Assembly (NCBI GenBank): GCA_028554755.1
Contig: JAPTOF010000003.1
Span: forward strand, 11,134,001 to 11,198,000
Source: Cordia subcordata
Taxonomy: Eukaryota; Streptophyta; Magnoliopsida; Boraginales; Cordiaceae
Direction of reading: 5' to 3'
DNA: 64,000 nucleotides
Below the pieces are notes generated by a model. The model searched no databases. It had not been told where the DNA came from and was given only the letters and a program-made list of their open reading frames with translations. Each line of letters opens with the position of its first letter. The stretch's first letter is position 1. This document shows, piece after piece, positions 10,892 through 23,153 of the stretch. The position numbers and the translations under genes are program-made.

Positions 10892-12797
10892 TGATGTAGT
10901 GGTACAAGCCCTAAAGACTCGCAAGTGCATGGATCGACGCAATATAGTTGGTGTGCCTTTTTCGCGCAAGCCCTAAAAGACCCAAAAGCATACGGATCGT
11001 ACAGAATAGTGTGTACAAGTGCAGGTGTCAGACCACAGGGAGGCGTGAATTGTGAAAGAAATTTTCTGCTAGTGTGCTCTAGAAGAAACCTAAAAAGGAA
11101 CTAGAAGTAAACATCTTTTAGTGCTTTTGGGATTTAGGGAGCAATGAGAGAGAATTAAAGGCCACACTATGGGTGCTAGAAAGGAAAAAAAACAAGAACT
11201 TAGCTAATTTAGAGGGATTGAACCTATGGGAAGGTGATAGGGTAACCTACACTTGCGAATGGGTGACTTCATGCCTCTTTGCTATGGGATTCGGGGATTG
11301 GCGTACTAGATATGGCTTCTAATACTAAGCAACTAACTAGTGTCCTAATTACACCTAGAACTCAGTGCAAATCCATCGCTCAATATGCACACTTAGAGCT
11401 ATGGTGTGATCCTTATGTACCTAAGGCCATAGAAGGGACTAAGGAGTTACTTAGGTGTCTTAAAATGATCCTACCCTAGTTCCTAAACCATTAGCTAGAT
11501 TTGAAGCTAAGACCTAAGGTTTCTAGGGTCGGCTAAGCCTATCTAGATTACTATTAGCTGGATTTAAAGCTAAAGAGGATTTGGTCTAAACTAGTCCTAA
11601 CTTATACACTGTCATTCTAGGGTCACTAAAGCGGATTGAGACCTAATAGGCATAGTCCTACATGTTCTAAGGTGAGGCATTGTGAATATAATGTCCTATT
11701 CATGATATAAACACAATCAAGTTTGATTAACACCATTAGAAACATTCAAGCATTAACATGTAGCAATAATTGAGCATGTATTTACTATAAGGCATGTTTC
11801 ATACTAACATAGACATGAAGGAATCAACCCACTTCATATTATCCAACATGCATAATCTAAGGATTAGAAGTGTTCTATAGCAAATACAACTCAATCTACA
11901 TACATACTACTCACTCAAGCATTACATCAAACATATGGACATGAAATGATACAAAGCTTTTCAAAATAAGAACAAAGTATGGATATATATAGGCCAAAAA
12001 ACCCTATAACAAAGAGTATGTGAATTATCCCATTACACAAGTTGAGGCACCCTAAATCATCTACTCAATCATGAAGTAAATAAGAATGAAAGAGATTATA
12101 GAAATCTCCCCTTCCATCCTTGTTTGTCTCCTTACAATCTTGAGTAATCTTCACTAATTGATGTTACAATCCTCCAAAATCAACTTAATTTCTAGTGGAT
12201 GTATGTGTTAGTGTATGAATTAGAGGTGGGTAAAAGTAGGGTTTAGTGTGTGAGAAGTGGGTGTATGAATAGAGGTGAAAAAGGATCAAAATCTACTAAA
12301 AATGGGCTAGAAAAGGGGCTTAAACAGTGTAGCAATAACGTCCATCCGGGAGCCTTGGCCAGTCGACCGGCTTAGCATTGAGGTCAACCAGCCAAAATGG
12401 GTTTCTCTCTATTTTGGCCAATCCCCTAGGCCGGTCGACTGGCCCTAGGAGGAGGGGTCTACCGGCCAGGTCAGAAGCTTGCTAATTTTCTCGCATTGCA
12501 TCCGTTTCACTCCGGTTGCTCTTTTCTTCGCCTGGTTACCTTCTTTTATACTTTTTCCACATCCCAAACACCTCGAGCTTGACTCCATCATCAATTCTCC
12601 ATCACTTATCTTTACCAAACACAAAAAATATGCATGCATAAGTGTAGTGTTTGTCTTGAAACTCAACTATGTACATTTGCTTATGCTTAAGCTTAACTCT
12701 AGTATATGCACGATACTAATGCATCTCTTAAAGCTCAAAACACCTCATAAACCTAAAAAAATGACACTGCAAACACACACAAAAACACAACACATCA
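10892..12797 (-). mobile_element. F1-family LTR, 5' LTR of element A
   Basis: Bounded by TGATGTAGTGG on the left and CAACACATCA on the right, about 1.9 kb. It carries the GTCGAC array at about 12357-12470 and the paired TTTAAA repeats near 11500-11580. The primer site and gag lie next to its left end, as expected for a 5' LTR on the minus strand. The right flank (from 12798) is another F1 LTR interrupted about 113 bp from its end, so element A inserted into that LTR. Confidence 0.8.
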
Positions 12798-14621
12798 ATA
12801 GTGTGTGCGAGAGCGGGCGTCGAACCACAGGGAGGCTATTGATATGAAGTGATTCCTATGCTTGGTGTCCTAGAAAGTATCGAAAAGAAAACCAAGACTA
12901 AACATATTTTTGGTGTTTTGGATTAATGAGAGCTAGGAGGGAAATGAAGAGGCTACACCTTAGATACTAGAAAGGAAAAGTAAGAACTAAGCTAATCTAA
13001 GGGACTAAACCTACAGGAAAGTGATAGGGTGACCTATACTTGTGAACAGGTACTTTATAACTCAATGTTATAGGATTCAACATATTGACTTACTAAATAT
13101 GGCTTCTAATACTAAGCAACTAACTAATGTCCTAATACACCCAAGGACTTGGTGCAGCTCTACTCTTAAGTGTGCACACTTAGAGCTATAGCGTGGTTCT
13201 TATGTACCTAAGGCTATAGGAGAGACTAAGGAGTTACTTAGGTGTCTTAGAACAATCCCACCCAAGTTCCTAAACAATTAGCTGGATTTAAAGATAAGAC
13301 CTAGGGTTCCTAAGGTCAACTAAGCCTATCCAAACTCTTATTAGCTAGATTTAAAGCTAAAGGGGACTCGATCTAAACTAGTCCTAACTTTTGCCCCGTC
13401 ATTTTTGGGACACTAAAGCTAATAGGTGTAGTCCTATATCTTCTAAGGTAAGGCATTGTGAATATGATGTCCTGCACATGATATAAACACAAGCAAGTTT
13501 GATTTACATCATTGGAAACATTTAAGCACAACATGTTGTAATATTTGAGCATGTATTCACTATAAGGCATGTCAACATTCACATAGACATAAATCCAACT
13601 AACCCACTTCATATTATCCTTAAACACATACATAGACATGCATATTCAAAAGATTAGAAGTGTTCTATCACAAATTCAACTCAAATTATATACATATCAC
13701 TCATTTAGGCAGTAAATCAAACACATAGACATGAACTGGAATAAAGCCATTCATATTAAGAACAAAGTATATGTATGTATATAAGCCAATCAAATCCAAT
13801 AACAAAGTATACAAAAATCATCCCATTACACAAATTTAGTCACCCTAATCTATCTACTCAATCATGCAATAAAATATAATGAAAGAGGATCGAGGACGTT
13901 CCCCTTCCATCCTTGCTTGTTTCTTTACAAACTTGAGTAAGTCTTCGCCAAATGATGTTTGAATCCTTCAAAGTCAACTTAATTAGGTGGGTGTGCATGT
14001 TAGTATATGTATTAGAGGTAGCTAAAAATAAGGTTTTGTGTGTGAGAATTGGGTGTGTAAATGGCAGGTGAAAAAGGGTTCAAAATCTGCTAAAAAAGGG
14101 CTAGAAAAGAGCTTAAATAGTGTAGCATACGCGTCCAGTTTGGAGCTTTAGCTAGTCGACTAGCCTAGCTTTAAGGTCGACTGGCCCAAATAGGCTAACG
14201 TTTTGTTTTCACTGATCACCTAGGTCGGTCGACCGACCCTGGAAGGGGGGTCGACCAGCCAAGTCAGAATCTTGGCCAATATCTTCACGTTGTGTCCGTT
14301 TCATCTCGGTTACTCTTTTCTTAGCCCAGTTGCCTTCAAAAGCTATTTTCACGCTTCTCCCACATCCCGAACACCTCGAGCTTGACTTCAACATCAAATC
14401 ATCATTAATTCAAGTCCCAAGCTTTCAACCTAACTTTACCAAACACGAGAAATAATCATGCATTAGTGTAGTGTTTGTCTTTAAACTTAATTATGTACAT
14501 TTGCTTATGCTTAAGCCTAACTCTAGTATATGTACTATACTAATGCATCTCTTAAAGCTCAAAACACCTCTTAAACATAGACAAATAACAATGTAAACAC
14601 ACACAAAAACACAGCACATCA
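12798..14621 (-). mobile_element. F1-family LTR interrupted by element A
   Basis: Its first bases ('atagtgtgtgcgag') correspond to about position 113 of the neighbouring LTR, and it runs to GCACATCA at 14621. The missing end should have been on the far side of element A and was lost. A GTCGAC array is at about 14152-14260. Divergence from the 10892 copy is scattered, so the two LTRs are not recent duplicates. Confidence 0.75.
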
Positions 14622-15470
14622 TGTGGCTTTGGTCTTCCAGTGTAAATAGACCAAGGTCAAAAAGGCCTTAGTGTCACCAAAGTAGTGGCAAACGCATTTT
14701 GGCATTTTTCAGAGCCAAGGGAAATTATGTCTTTTGGTCCCTTCACTAGCCATTAATCTACTAGATACATTAATTGAGGTAAACTAATTATGTGGATTTT
14801 TTAATTAAGATTTGAATATAGAATTAAGAAGGGTTTTGATTCTTTGGGTTTTTTTAATATAACTCATAGGTATCTTAATTAGATAAGCGGGACCTATATG
14901 AAAGATATTTAGTATATGATGTGGAATATTTGGAATATCCTTATCCCTAAGAAATATTCCACTTTTAGAAGGACTAAGGAGGTGTATTTTGGTGAAACAT
15001 AATATTCTAGGGACCTTGTCCTTACAAGGGTGGCTTAGTAGTATAAATAGTACAAGATAGGCATAACCAATACAAGAGAGTGAGATACTTTTTTGGTAGG
15101 TGTGTGCAGGATTCTTCACACACCAGCACCAAGAACATACACTAAATTTCACAACCTCAATTTAGCCTTAAAAATTACTTGCCCACTATATAGCAAATCA
15201 TATTCTAGCAATAAAGATTTGGAAATAGTGGAGAAGACCACTAGGATATTAATATGAGATGGGTATTGTGCGAAGAAGCCATTTTTGCATCCAGGTCATG
15301 CCACAAGGGGAAAAGGTCTAGACATCATTCTTGTGTTTTGCTTGAATGTGATGCCCATGTATATAATAAACTTTATTTAAGCGATGTTTTCGCTCCCATT
15401 GTTGTTAATATTATTTTTATTTTTTTTTAATTTAGATAACAACTAGCCATGGGAATAGCATCTAGATCCA
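14622..15470 (+). mobile_element. LTR-like unit G
   Basis: This AT-rich segment has a TATA box at 15042 and ends ATCTAGATCCA, six bases or so before a TGGTATCAGAGC primer site. It starts TGTGG immediately after the F1 LTR, so its true left end may be lost. A pyrimidine-rich stretch ending TTTAATTTAG (about 15410-15435) resembles a splice acceptor. No coding sequence was seen. I read it as a 5' LTR of a copia-type or non-autonomous element. Confidence 0.5.
15042..15049 (+). promoter_or_regulatory. TATA box of unit G
   Basis: TATAAATA lies about 430 bp upstream of the primer-binding site, a reasonable promoter position in an LTR. Confidence 0.5.
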
Positions 15471-15475
15471 AAAAG

Positions 15476-15487
15476 TGGTATCAGAGC
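15476..15487 (+). other. tRNA-iMet-type primer-binding site
   Basis: A perfect TGGTATCAGAGC, the classic plant copia/TRIM primer site complementary to initiator methionine tRNA. No gag follows it, which suggests a non-autonomous or deleted element. Confidence 0.75.
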
Positions 15488-16319
15488 TTACGTACCATTA
15501 TACATATGATTACGACCTAAAATTGTATAATGGAACAATAGAATGAGTAATAATCTTATAGGTGGCAAGATTTGTATATTTCTATGGTGTATGTGTTATG
15601 GGCTAAGCTTTGTGGTTGCTGCTGCTTCTGGTTATTCTTAGTCCTAATCGATTGTTCAAATGTATGGCTTTAATTTCTTGCATAGAAAATTGATGTAGCT
15701 TCAATTTGAGAGAAGCATAGAAATGGGATTGGCTTGTATTTGGTGGCCAAATTTATGTTTCTTTTCACAGATAAATCATGTATAGGACAATTTTTTATGT
15801 AATTCCTTGTAATGTATTAATTTAAAGACAAAATAATTGCTATGCATCAAGTTCGAGGTGTTCTAGATGTACCTGTCGACCAAGTTGGTCGACTGGCAGG
15901 AGTTCCAAGCTCAACGAGCAAAAAACTAGAAGAATTTTGGAAGTGTCAGTCAACCATACCAATCGACAGGTAGAAGGCTTTGGTCGACCAGCTTGAATAC
16001 TATGTTCTCTAGATGGTGATGGTCGACCCCACTAGTTGATAGACAAGCTGATCTAGGGCGACCGGTAGGAGTAGTTTGCAGCAATGTTGAAGGTTTTGGC
16101 ATTCTGATGGCTTTAGCCTTTGAGCCTAGAGTGTATTTGTAAGGAGCCATCAAATTGGGGACCATTTATTTATGCTATGGATGGTTATTTTGCAATATTT
16201 ATATGCATGTTTGATTGTATGTATGGATTATTGCAATGTGATCACTTGGCAACATGTCTACCCAAGTAAGGTTAAAAATTGGCTAACCCTAGGATGTTGT
16301 TTACCTTGAGTTTGAGGTA
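15488..16319 (+). other. internal region of unit G, non-coding
   Basis: About 830 bp without a recognisable ORF. It contains its own GTCGAC array (15872-16070) outside any F1-F4 LTR. Confidence 0.4.
15872..16070. repeat. GTCGAC array outside the long LTR families
   Basis: GTCGACC or GGTCGAC occurs near 15875, 15886, 15983 and 16020, with decayed forms between (CAATCGACAGG, GGGCGACCGG). The stretch between copies includes TTCTCTAGATGGTGATGGTC, resembling the spacer seen inside F1 arrays. Confidence 0.65.
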
Positions 16320-16875
16320 GGAAATCGTGGGGAATTTCTTCGGATTTCCTCACACAGGATCAAGCTTTATAAATTAAAATTACATGAATTAAGAACAAGA
16401 ATTACCTAGTAATTGTTGCGTTGAAAGACTTTGCCTTGCGGAAGCGTTGAACTCCTTCTCTTCGTATGTGATCAAGAACTGTTAGAGGAGGCTAATTTTG
16501 GTTTTGGCCTTTTTAGGAGAGAATTCGAACAATTTTTTTTTATTAGGTTTTATCAAAACATCATACGTAGAAAAAGTAAATTCTCTCTATATATAGAGAG
16601 ATATTGGCTTACCATAAAGCCCATCCCTATAACCTAATAAGTCCAACTTTCTGGACTTAGAATTATAGACTTCTAAAATCCAAATTAAAGCCCAAATTAA
16701 ATCCATATTTAGTTTATAAACAATAGCCCCACGAATTAATTTTGATCCATATATCCAATGCTAGCTAGACAAAGTCAAAATTAATTTCGTGACCCGTAAT
16801 AAGTAATTAAACACTATAATATTTAATTCTCAATTAAATATCTATAATGTTAATTACCCATAATATTATTTAATT
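16320..16875 (-). mobile_element. unclassified LTR remnant with palindromic TATA
   Basis: Reverse-strand reading gives a U3-like AT-rich region with the 18-bp perfect palindrome CTCTCTATATATAGAGAG at 16583-16600, which probably includes the TATA box. It is interrupted at 16876 by an F1 LTR fragment, and similar sequence appears to resume at 17792. No primer site or coding region identifies the family. Confidence 0.4.
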
Positions 16876-17791
16876 CATCTAGGCATTTTATCAAACACTT
16901 AGACATGAATGAGAAAATACCCATTTAAACAAGACAATTCGAAACATGTATATATATTTAGCCATCATATCCCATATCATAAAAGTATATAATTAACCCA
17001 TTACATAAGTTAAATCACCCTACACAAGTCTACTCAATCATAATAGGAAATAGAATGAAAGAGAGATAATGAAGCTTCCCTTTCATCCAAGCTAATCTTG
17101 TACAAAGCTTTTGAGCAAACTTGATTCCAAAATGTTTGAACCCTCCAAATCAAGCTTGGTTCTTAGTGAGAAATGTGTGAAAAGTGTGTGTGAAGTGGGT
17201 GAGGTCTAGGGTTAAGTGTGTGAGAATTTTAGGTGTGAAGTGTGTGTTAATCTCTAAAAAATTCTCCCCTTTTTTTCTGCATAATCGAGCCCTATTTATA
17301 GGTTCTCAGCAAATTTCCGGTCGACCATCTAGGTCGACCGACCTCTGGAGTACTCGATCGGCTTTTTAATGATGCTCTCTGGAGTGGCCGGTCGACCTAG
17401 CCGGTCAACCGGCTCTGGAAGAGGGGTCGTCCGGCTGTTTTTGGCACCTCTCTGGAGCTAGGTCGACCGGCTCTTCTTCCTTGGTCGACCGGCTGACTTT
17501 ATTCCTCTATTCTTCATCTTTTCGGCCTTTGGTCTTCTCTCTTAGGCCCGTGCATTTCCCATCTTCATCACCTTTCATCGTCCAATCTTGATCTTAACCC
17601 AAAGTTCACCTAAATCATTGAAAACAAGCAATTAGTGTAGCAATTTATCTCTTAAACTCAATATGCACATTTGTTCACGCTTAAGCCTATTCCTATCAAA
17701 AGCACTACACTGATACATTATTATGAGCACTCAACACCTCTAAAATATAAGTAAATGACAATGCAAACACACACAAAATCACAACACATCA
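16876..17791 (-). mobile_element. F1-family LTR fragment (5' half)
   Basis: Corresponds to the second half of a minus-strand F1 LTR, from the 'catttaggcattt' block to AACACATCA at 17791. It contains the richest GTCGAC array of the window (17317-17494, at least five intact GTCGAC cores) and the minus-strand TATA box TATAAATAGG at 17291-17300, 17 bp from the array. Confidence 0.75.
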
Positions 17792-18899
17792 TTCCTATAT
17801 GGCAAAAGGTATAAATTCATGACTAACCAAAATTAACTACCGGCATTATAATGATTAACAAAGAATTTAATAAGCAATAAGCACAAATACGAATAATCAA
17901 ATAAATTCGAAAGAATTCGAAACATGAATAAAAATAATCATTTACTATCCCAAATCATGGTGATTTAGTTCATAATTAAGTTCAAAGCAAAAATTGAAAA
18001 AGAATTGAGAACGAAAAAACTCATCGTATTATTCTTAGACAAGTAAGTTGATGAAGTTCTTTGTCTCCAATTCTCTTCAAAAGTTGCTCCCCAACTTTTT
18101 CTTCAATTTAATCCTCTACAAATTCTAAGGTTGAGGTCCCTTCTTTTTTTTGTTGCATATTGTGGGTATTTATAATGGTATAAAATCTTTTCAAATCCCA
18201 CTTGGATTAGGAAACTGCTGCAAGTTTTTATGCTCTCTTTTGACTGATATGTTTGACCATCGTAAAGGCAGAGTTCGGCTGAGCTCAAAATACGAAAGTT
18301 GTACCTCTATGAATTAGCTTTCCATAAGCACAATAATCACCTTATTTGGACTGCTGTAGCCCGAGTTATGCCCAAATACTAAAATGTGTCCAGCGGATGA
18401 CGGGAATTTTTCAAACGTGTTGTGACTGATTTTTCAACTTAATTCCTCTTGAAGTTGGAAAGGTGGTCTTCAAAAGAATTGTATTCCTGCCTCTTGGGAG
18501 TGCAATGGATCAACAATAAAATGATTTTGACCTCTAGAGTTGGAGTTATAAGCAAAATACCAAAACTAGTTTGATAGGAAAAAGTTTACAAAAATTAACA
18601 CCAAGGTCACTTACCATATTCATTCACCAACGACTATATTTGCGAGAAAAACCAAAGTTCCTTATTTTCTATGAGAAATTTCTCCTTGATCCAAATATTT
18701 GAGCCCAATACTTCTACATTAAATTGCCCCAACTCAAATTATGATCGATCCTCAACTCCAATTGCTCTTGTAGGCTCACACAAAATCTTTTCTTCTCTCG
18801 AACAAGACTGGATCAAATAATTTAAAAAATAAATCAGTTTAATCACTTTGATGTATGTAATCGAAAGCAAAATAGTGGAATTTATTGCAAAATATGAAC
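17792..18899 (-). mobile_element. unclassified LTR-like sequence
   Basis: Non-coding. It contains 'gagttatgcccaaata' near 18365 and 'gagttggagttataagc' near 18537, a type of paired phrase common in plant LTRs. Family assignment was not possible. Confidence 0.3.
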
Positions 18900-19848
18900 A
18901 CATCATCTAGATACGATCCAATTGAAAATTCAATCACTGTTTGTTTTGGCTTCTTAAATCCATTTAGAACTCTACCAACAGGATAACCAATCTTACCATT
19001 TAAGTTGAGTGTATACCCATTCCCTATATTTTATTGCCCATAACATTCTTGATTTAAGCCCTCTGATGGGGTAGTGACTTTTAATCAATGCTTCATAAGG
19101 CGATCTCTAATGAAGAACTCCACCAATGGGATGGTCGAGCTTCACTAACACACTTTAGAATAAACATTTTTAAATTCACCTTGCTAAATCTAGGTAAAAT
19201 GTCACCCTCTGATAGATAAGTAAATGACATTTTACCATTAGCATGAATTGGATATGGAAAGCCGTAGTGTATTTCCAGTCCCCTCTCCTGCTCAATATTT
19301 TAACTCAAGGTTTTTATTCTCTATTTTGGTATTCTAGCGTTGTTTTAGATCTAAACACGCTTTGGATTTGAAAAATGCCTTTTTGTGAATCCCCTTTTGT
19401 GCTTCTAAAATGTTGCAATACCATAATAGATTATTTTCCTAAATTTGTATCTCAAGTTAAGTCCTTTAACCTTTGTCATGCGATTACATGGCATCTTTAG
19501 ACATAATTTTATTTCAATTCTATTGTCTAAGCCAATCTCATTTAAATGGACTTAACTATCTTGAGATTGAGCACATAGGGTCAACCAATTTTTTAAACCC
19601 TAATGAATGGACATGTTGCTTTGTAGTAATGCATGTTTATGCTACGCAAATATGATTAAATCCTATATCAATGCAATATAAACATCTACCAAAACATGTT
19701 CGAGCCTTTCTTTGATGGCTCCCTGCAATCCTCATGGCAAAAGCACAAAACAATAGTATTTCCTAGATATTCTGCTTTTGCCTTCTCTTGCACCTTTCTC
19801 ATGGTTGGTGAATTACATAAGAAAATATTTTGCTAATGCTAATACAAG
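18900..19848 (-). mobile_element. copia LTR/leader remnant
   Basis: The reverse complement of about 19040-19140 has the same motif order as 890-990 at the window start (a CCCAT block, then AGTCACTACCCCAT, then GGGCTTAA). This marks a second copy of that copia family on the opposite strand. No gag could be read in the remainder. Confidence 0.45.
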
Positions 19849-19853
19849 CTTAC

Positions 19854-21681
19854 TAATCGCTATCTCATGGCACAAGCCTAAATAGCCCGCAAGTGCATAT
19901 GTCACGTGTAGCACAGTGTATACAAGTACGAGGTCCGCAGAGAGGCCTAACGCATGTGGTGTCTTAAGTTATGTGCGCCCTAAAAAGCTTTGTGTTGGTG
20001 TCCTAACTACAATCTTTTTGGTGTTTTTTGTTTGAGGGGAGCTCAGTAAAGATAAATCTAAGCTACAAGCAAGAAAATAAAAGGGCAGTGTGTGTGTGAA
20101 ATGGGGGAATCAAATGATCTAAGGGAGTCAAACATGTAGACATGGGGACTAAGGTGATTACATCTTGCAAATAGGTGATTATTACATTTTGTGAGTGTTG
20201 CTTGATGGATTAAACGTGGTTGCTTTCATCGAAACTCCAAATTAACCTTCTAATTACACATTAAGCCTCATTGTGAATCCGTCCCTAGGTGTCGACCCGT
20301 AGAGCCACAGCAAATGGGCTTTATGACTTAGGGCCATAGGGCTAGCTAGTTAAGATTCTAGGTTACTTAGATCGATCTAACCCTAGCGTCTAAACTATTG
20401 GCTGGATTTAAAACCAAGACCTAGTCCATTAAAGGTCGACTAAGCTACCCTAAAACCCATTAGTTGGATTTAAAGGTAAAGGAGGCTCGACCTAGGCTAG
20501 CCATTAGTTATGCACCACTGATCATCATCACAATAGTGGGTATTAATGTTTGAGCGCAAAGAAAACACATCTAAGGCATGGTGTTCAAGAATATTCTAGA
20601 GTATTCTACTACTTAGAACATAAACAAACTTAGATTACACTAATTTAAGCAATGGCACCTGACATGTAAGCAATAAAAGCTATTTATGCTATTAAGTATG
20701 CTAACACATACATAGACATGTATATAGTCACACCCACTTCATGCAATCACCACATAAACACATAGACATACTAGCATAATGATTTAGAAATGGTTAATTG
20801 CAAAATAGACTTTAATATGCATCTGCTATATCATTGAGGCATTTCATCAAAGACATAGACATATATGTAAAAGAGCCTTTGAAACCCTAAGTATAAAGCA
20901 TATTTATTTAAATCCATCAAGTACCCATTACAAAGAGTAATAATGAATCCATAAGTACAAGAATAATCACACTACATAGCTCTAATCATACATATTTAGA
21001 TTAGGGACAAAAGAGAGATACCCTTCTATCCAAATCCATGCTTTACAATCCATGAGCTATTCCTAAATCCTAGTGTTTAAGCCTCTTAGAAGCTAGATTC
21101 GAAAGTGCTTTTATGTATGGAAGAGTGTGTGACATGTAGAAGATGAGAGGATTAGGGTTTTGGGAGATAGGTGTGAAAGAATATGACTTGTTCCTTTAAA
21201 AATGACCAAAAGAGGGCTTACATAGCGAATTTTCTGTGACTACGAGAACACCTAACTGTTGCACCAGCACCAAGGGAGCTCTATTCTAGTAGTAGAAGAT
21301 GGCTCTTTATTTTTGGCAGAATAGAGAGAGGGTGCACTGGTACTCTGAAGCCAGTGTTCTGGTAGTGCCCATTTGCTCTCTTTTGGCTTCATTTTCTCTC
21401 CGTTTTGCTTCTGGTTGCTTTTTCATCCTTAAAATCTTCTTTAATTATTGCCCAAACCATCTCCATCTTTGTTTAGCTCAAGACATTCCTCAAACTCACT
21501 AGAAAAACAAGATAAGTGCACTTTAGGGTAGCATTTATACTTCACGCTCGACTATAGACACCTAAAGCCTAATATCCTTAAGTATGATATAAATTCTATA
21601 ATAATACACCTAATAGAGCATAAACACCTTAAAACAAGAATGAGAATGTAATACATAAACACACACAAAACCAACACATCA
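19854..21681 (-). mobile_element. F2 solo LTR with target-site duplication
   Basis: The LTR runs from TAATCGCTATCTCATGG (the TG end decayed to TA) to CCAACACATCA. It is flanked by a perfect 5-bp duplication CTTAC at 19849-19853 and 21682-21686, with no internal domain on either side, so it is a solo LTR. Its promoter-proximal region (about 21230-21400) lacks the GTCGAC array and instead has GCACCAGCACC, CACTGGTACT and CTGGTAGTGCCC words. Confidence 0.85.
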
Positions 21682-21686
21682 CTTAC

Positions 21687-21886
21687 AACCATTAAAAGGA
21701 ACATTACAAGGACATCAAAAACATCCTATGCTTCTTTTATATGAAGCTACAAGCAAGCACAATGATCTATACATGAAATTGCCTATGGCCAAGTTTTGTT
21801 GACTGCGTACGCTATTCTATCATGCATACATACGAACCATCAAAGGGGTTATCTATCACCTGCACATACAAACCACACTTAGGAGT
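21687..21886. other. host segment of the F2 insertion
   Basis: About 200 bp with no recognised coding content, lying between the F2 solo LTR and the start of Athila-like homology at about 21887. Confidence 0.35.
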
Positions 21887-22979
21887 GGTAAGATAGTGGA
21901 CAATATGATATGAGTTGAATATGTAGAGCCTGCACTTAGTGGTCCTTAGGAGTTTAGAGAGCCTATCCGTCATCACCCTATTGAGAGAGAGTCCTACTGA
22001 GATAGTAGAACCTGTTAGAGACCACAGTGAGAGTAGTACTTCTCGCTTATGTGGGGAGGGAAAATAGCCCATTATTGACTCCCATGAGTCCAGAGTTGTT
22101 GCTTCTAGAGTTCTATTCCTATTTGCTTTGGAGAACCCATCACCTAGTAAGGATACTTGGTTTTTCAAGGTCTTAGAGCATCTTAGAGATCGTAAGGTCA
22201 ATTTTCCATTGACAGATGAAGTCATTTCCATCCCAACATATTATAAGTTCTTCAAGGACCTTTACAAAAGGAAGCATAGGACATCGACTATGCCAAAGAA
22301 AGTGAAGCTTATGGTCAAGGTGAGTAGCATTTGTACATCAGGCCCACCATCTAAGCTTAGTGATCCAGAAGCTTTAACCATTCCTTGTCGCATCAGAGAA
22401 ACTCAGACTGATCGTGCTTTACTAGATTTAGGGTCTAGTGTGAACATCATTCCTTCCACCATTTACGATCAAATATGTTTAGGAAAGATATCGTCCACTC
22501 ATGTTACAAATCCAGCTAGTTGACAGATTAGATCATAGACTAGAGATATATTGGAGTATGTTATGGTTCAGGTTAGCAAGTTCGTGTACCCAATAGACTT
22601 CATAGTTTTAGATATGGATTATGATCATGACTCTAGGTATTCCACACCTGTCCTTCTAGGTTGCCCCTTTCTTGCCACAATAGATGCAGTTATTTGTTGC
22701 AAGCTGGGGTTGCTAGAGATTAAGTTTGAGAATTTGAGGTCCATCATGAAGGTAGCAGAGGCCATGAATAGAGCTAGTGTAAATGATAATAAGGATGAAG
22801 AAAATTGCTTTATGATTAAGGTGATAGATCCTTATGTTGAGGGTAATGTTGGGAAGGCCTTGATCGATGATGATGAATTAAGAAAGCTTATGGACATCTT
22901 AGCTAGCTTTCATCAAGAGACCTTTATATGGGGATGTGCAGCCCCTATTTCTAGAGGTGATTATTTTAGGTTTGATTAG
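21887..22979 (+). pseudogene. element F gag-linker and protease (Athila-like)
   Basis: The plus-strand frames follow the same order as elements B, D and E: LRSGKIVDN at the start, then FFKVLEHLRDRKVNFPL, ICTSGPPSKLSDPEALTIPC, the retropepsin-type active site LLDLGSSVNIIP (near 22420), then VMVQVSKFVYPIDFIVLDMD and LLGCPFLATIDAVIC. The active-site Asp is intact. A stop and frame change lie at about 22520-22550. The usual post-protease linker continues to the stop at 22977. In related elements RT follows this linker, but here the unrelated ORF at 23154 follows instead. Confidence 0.8.
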
Positions 22980-23153
22980 TCCTTTGAGGTTAATTCTTCT
23001 GATCTTGATATGAGAGGCATAGATCATTATAATTGTACATATAGAGTTCTTCATGCGAATAGAGATGAAAATAAATGGTTGAAGGAGAATGCGATGGAAC
23101 CTTGTATTGGAGAATGTGATTATTAGGTGGTGTCCATTAGTGATTAATTTATT

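Noticed and set aside
15410..15435. Host-gene intron acceptor near the T-rich tract
   Set aside because: No exon-like coding sequence on either side; a primer-binding site follows, so an LTR reading is simpler.
15476..15487. tRNA gene fragment
   Set aside because: Only the 12-bp primer-site complement is present; no tRNA body or promoter boxes.
17317..17494. CRISPR-like repeat array
   Set aside because: Repeats are short palindromes with irregular spacing inside plant LTRs, with no cas genes and no bacterial context.
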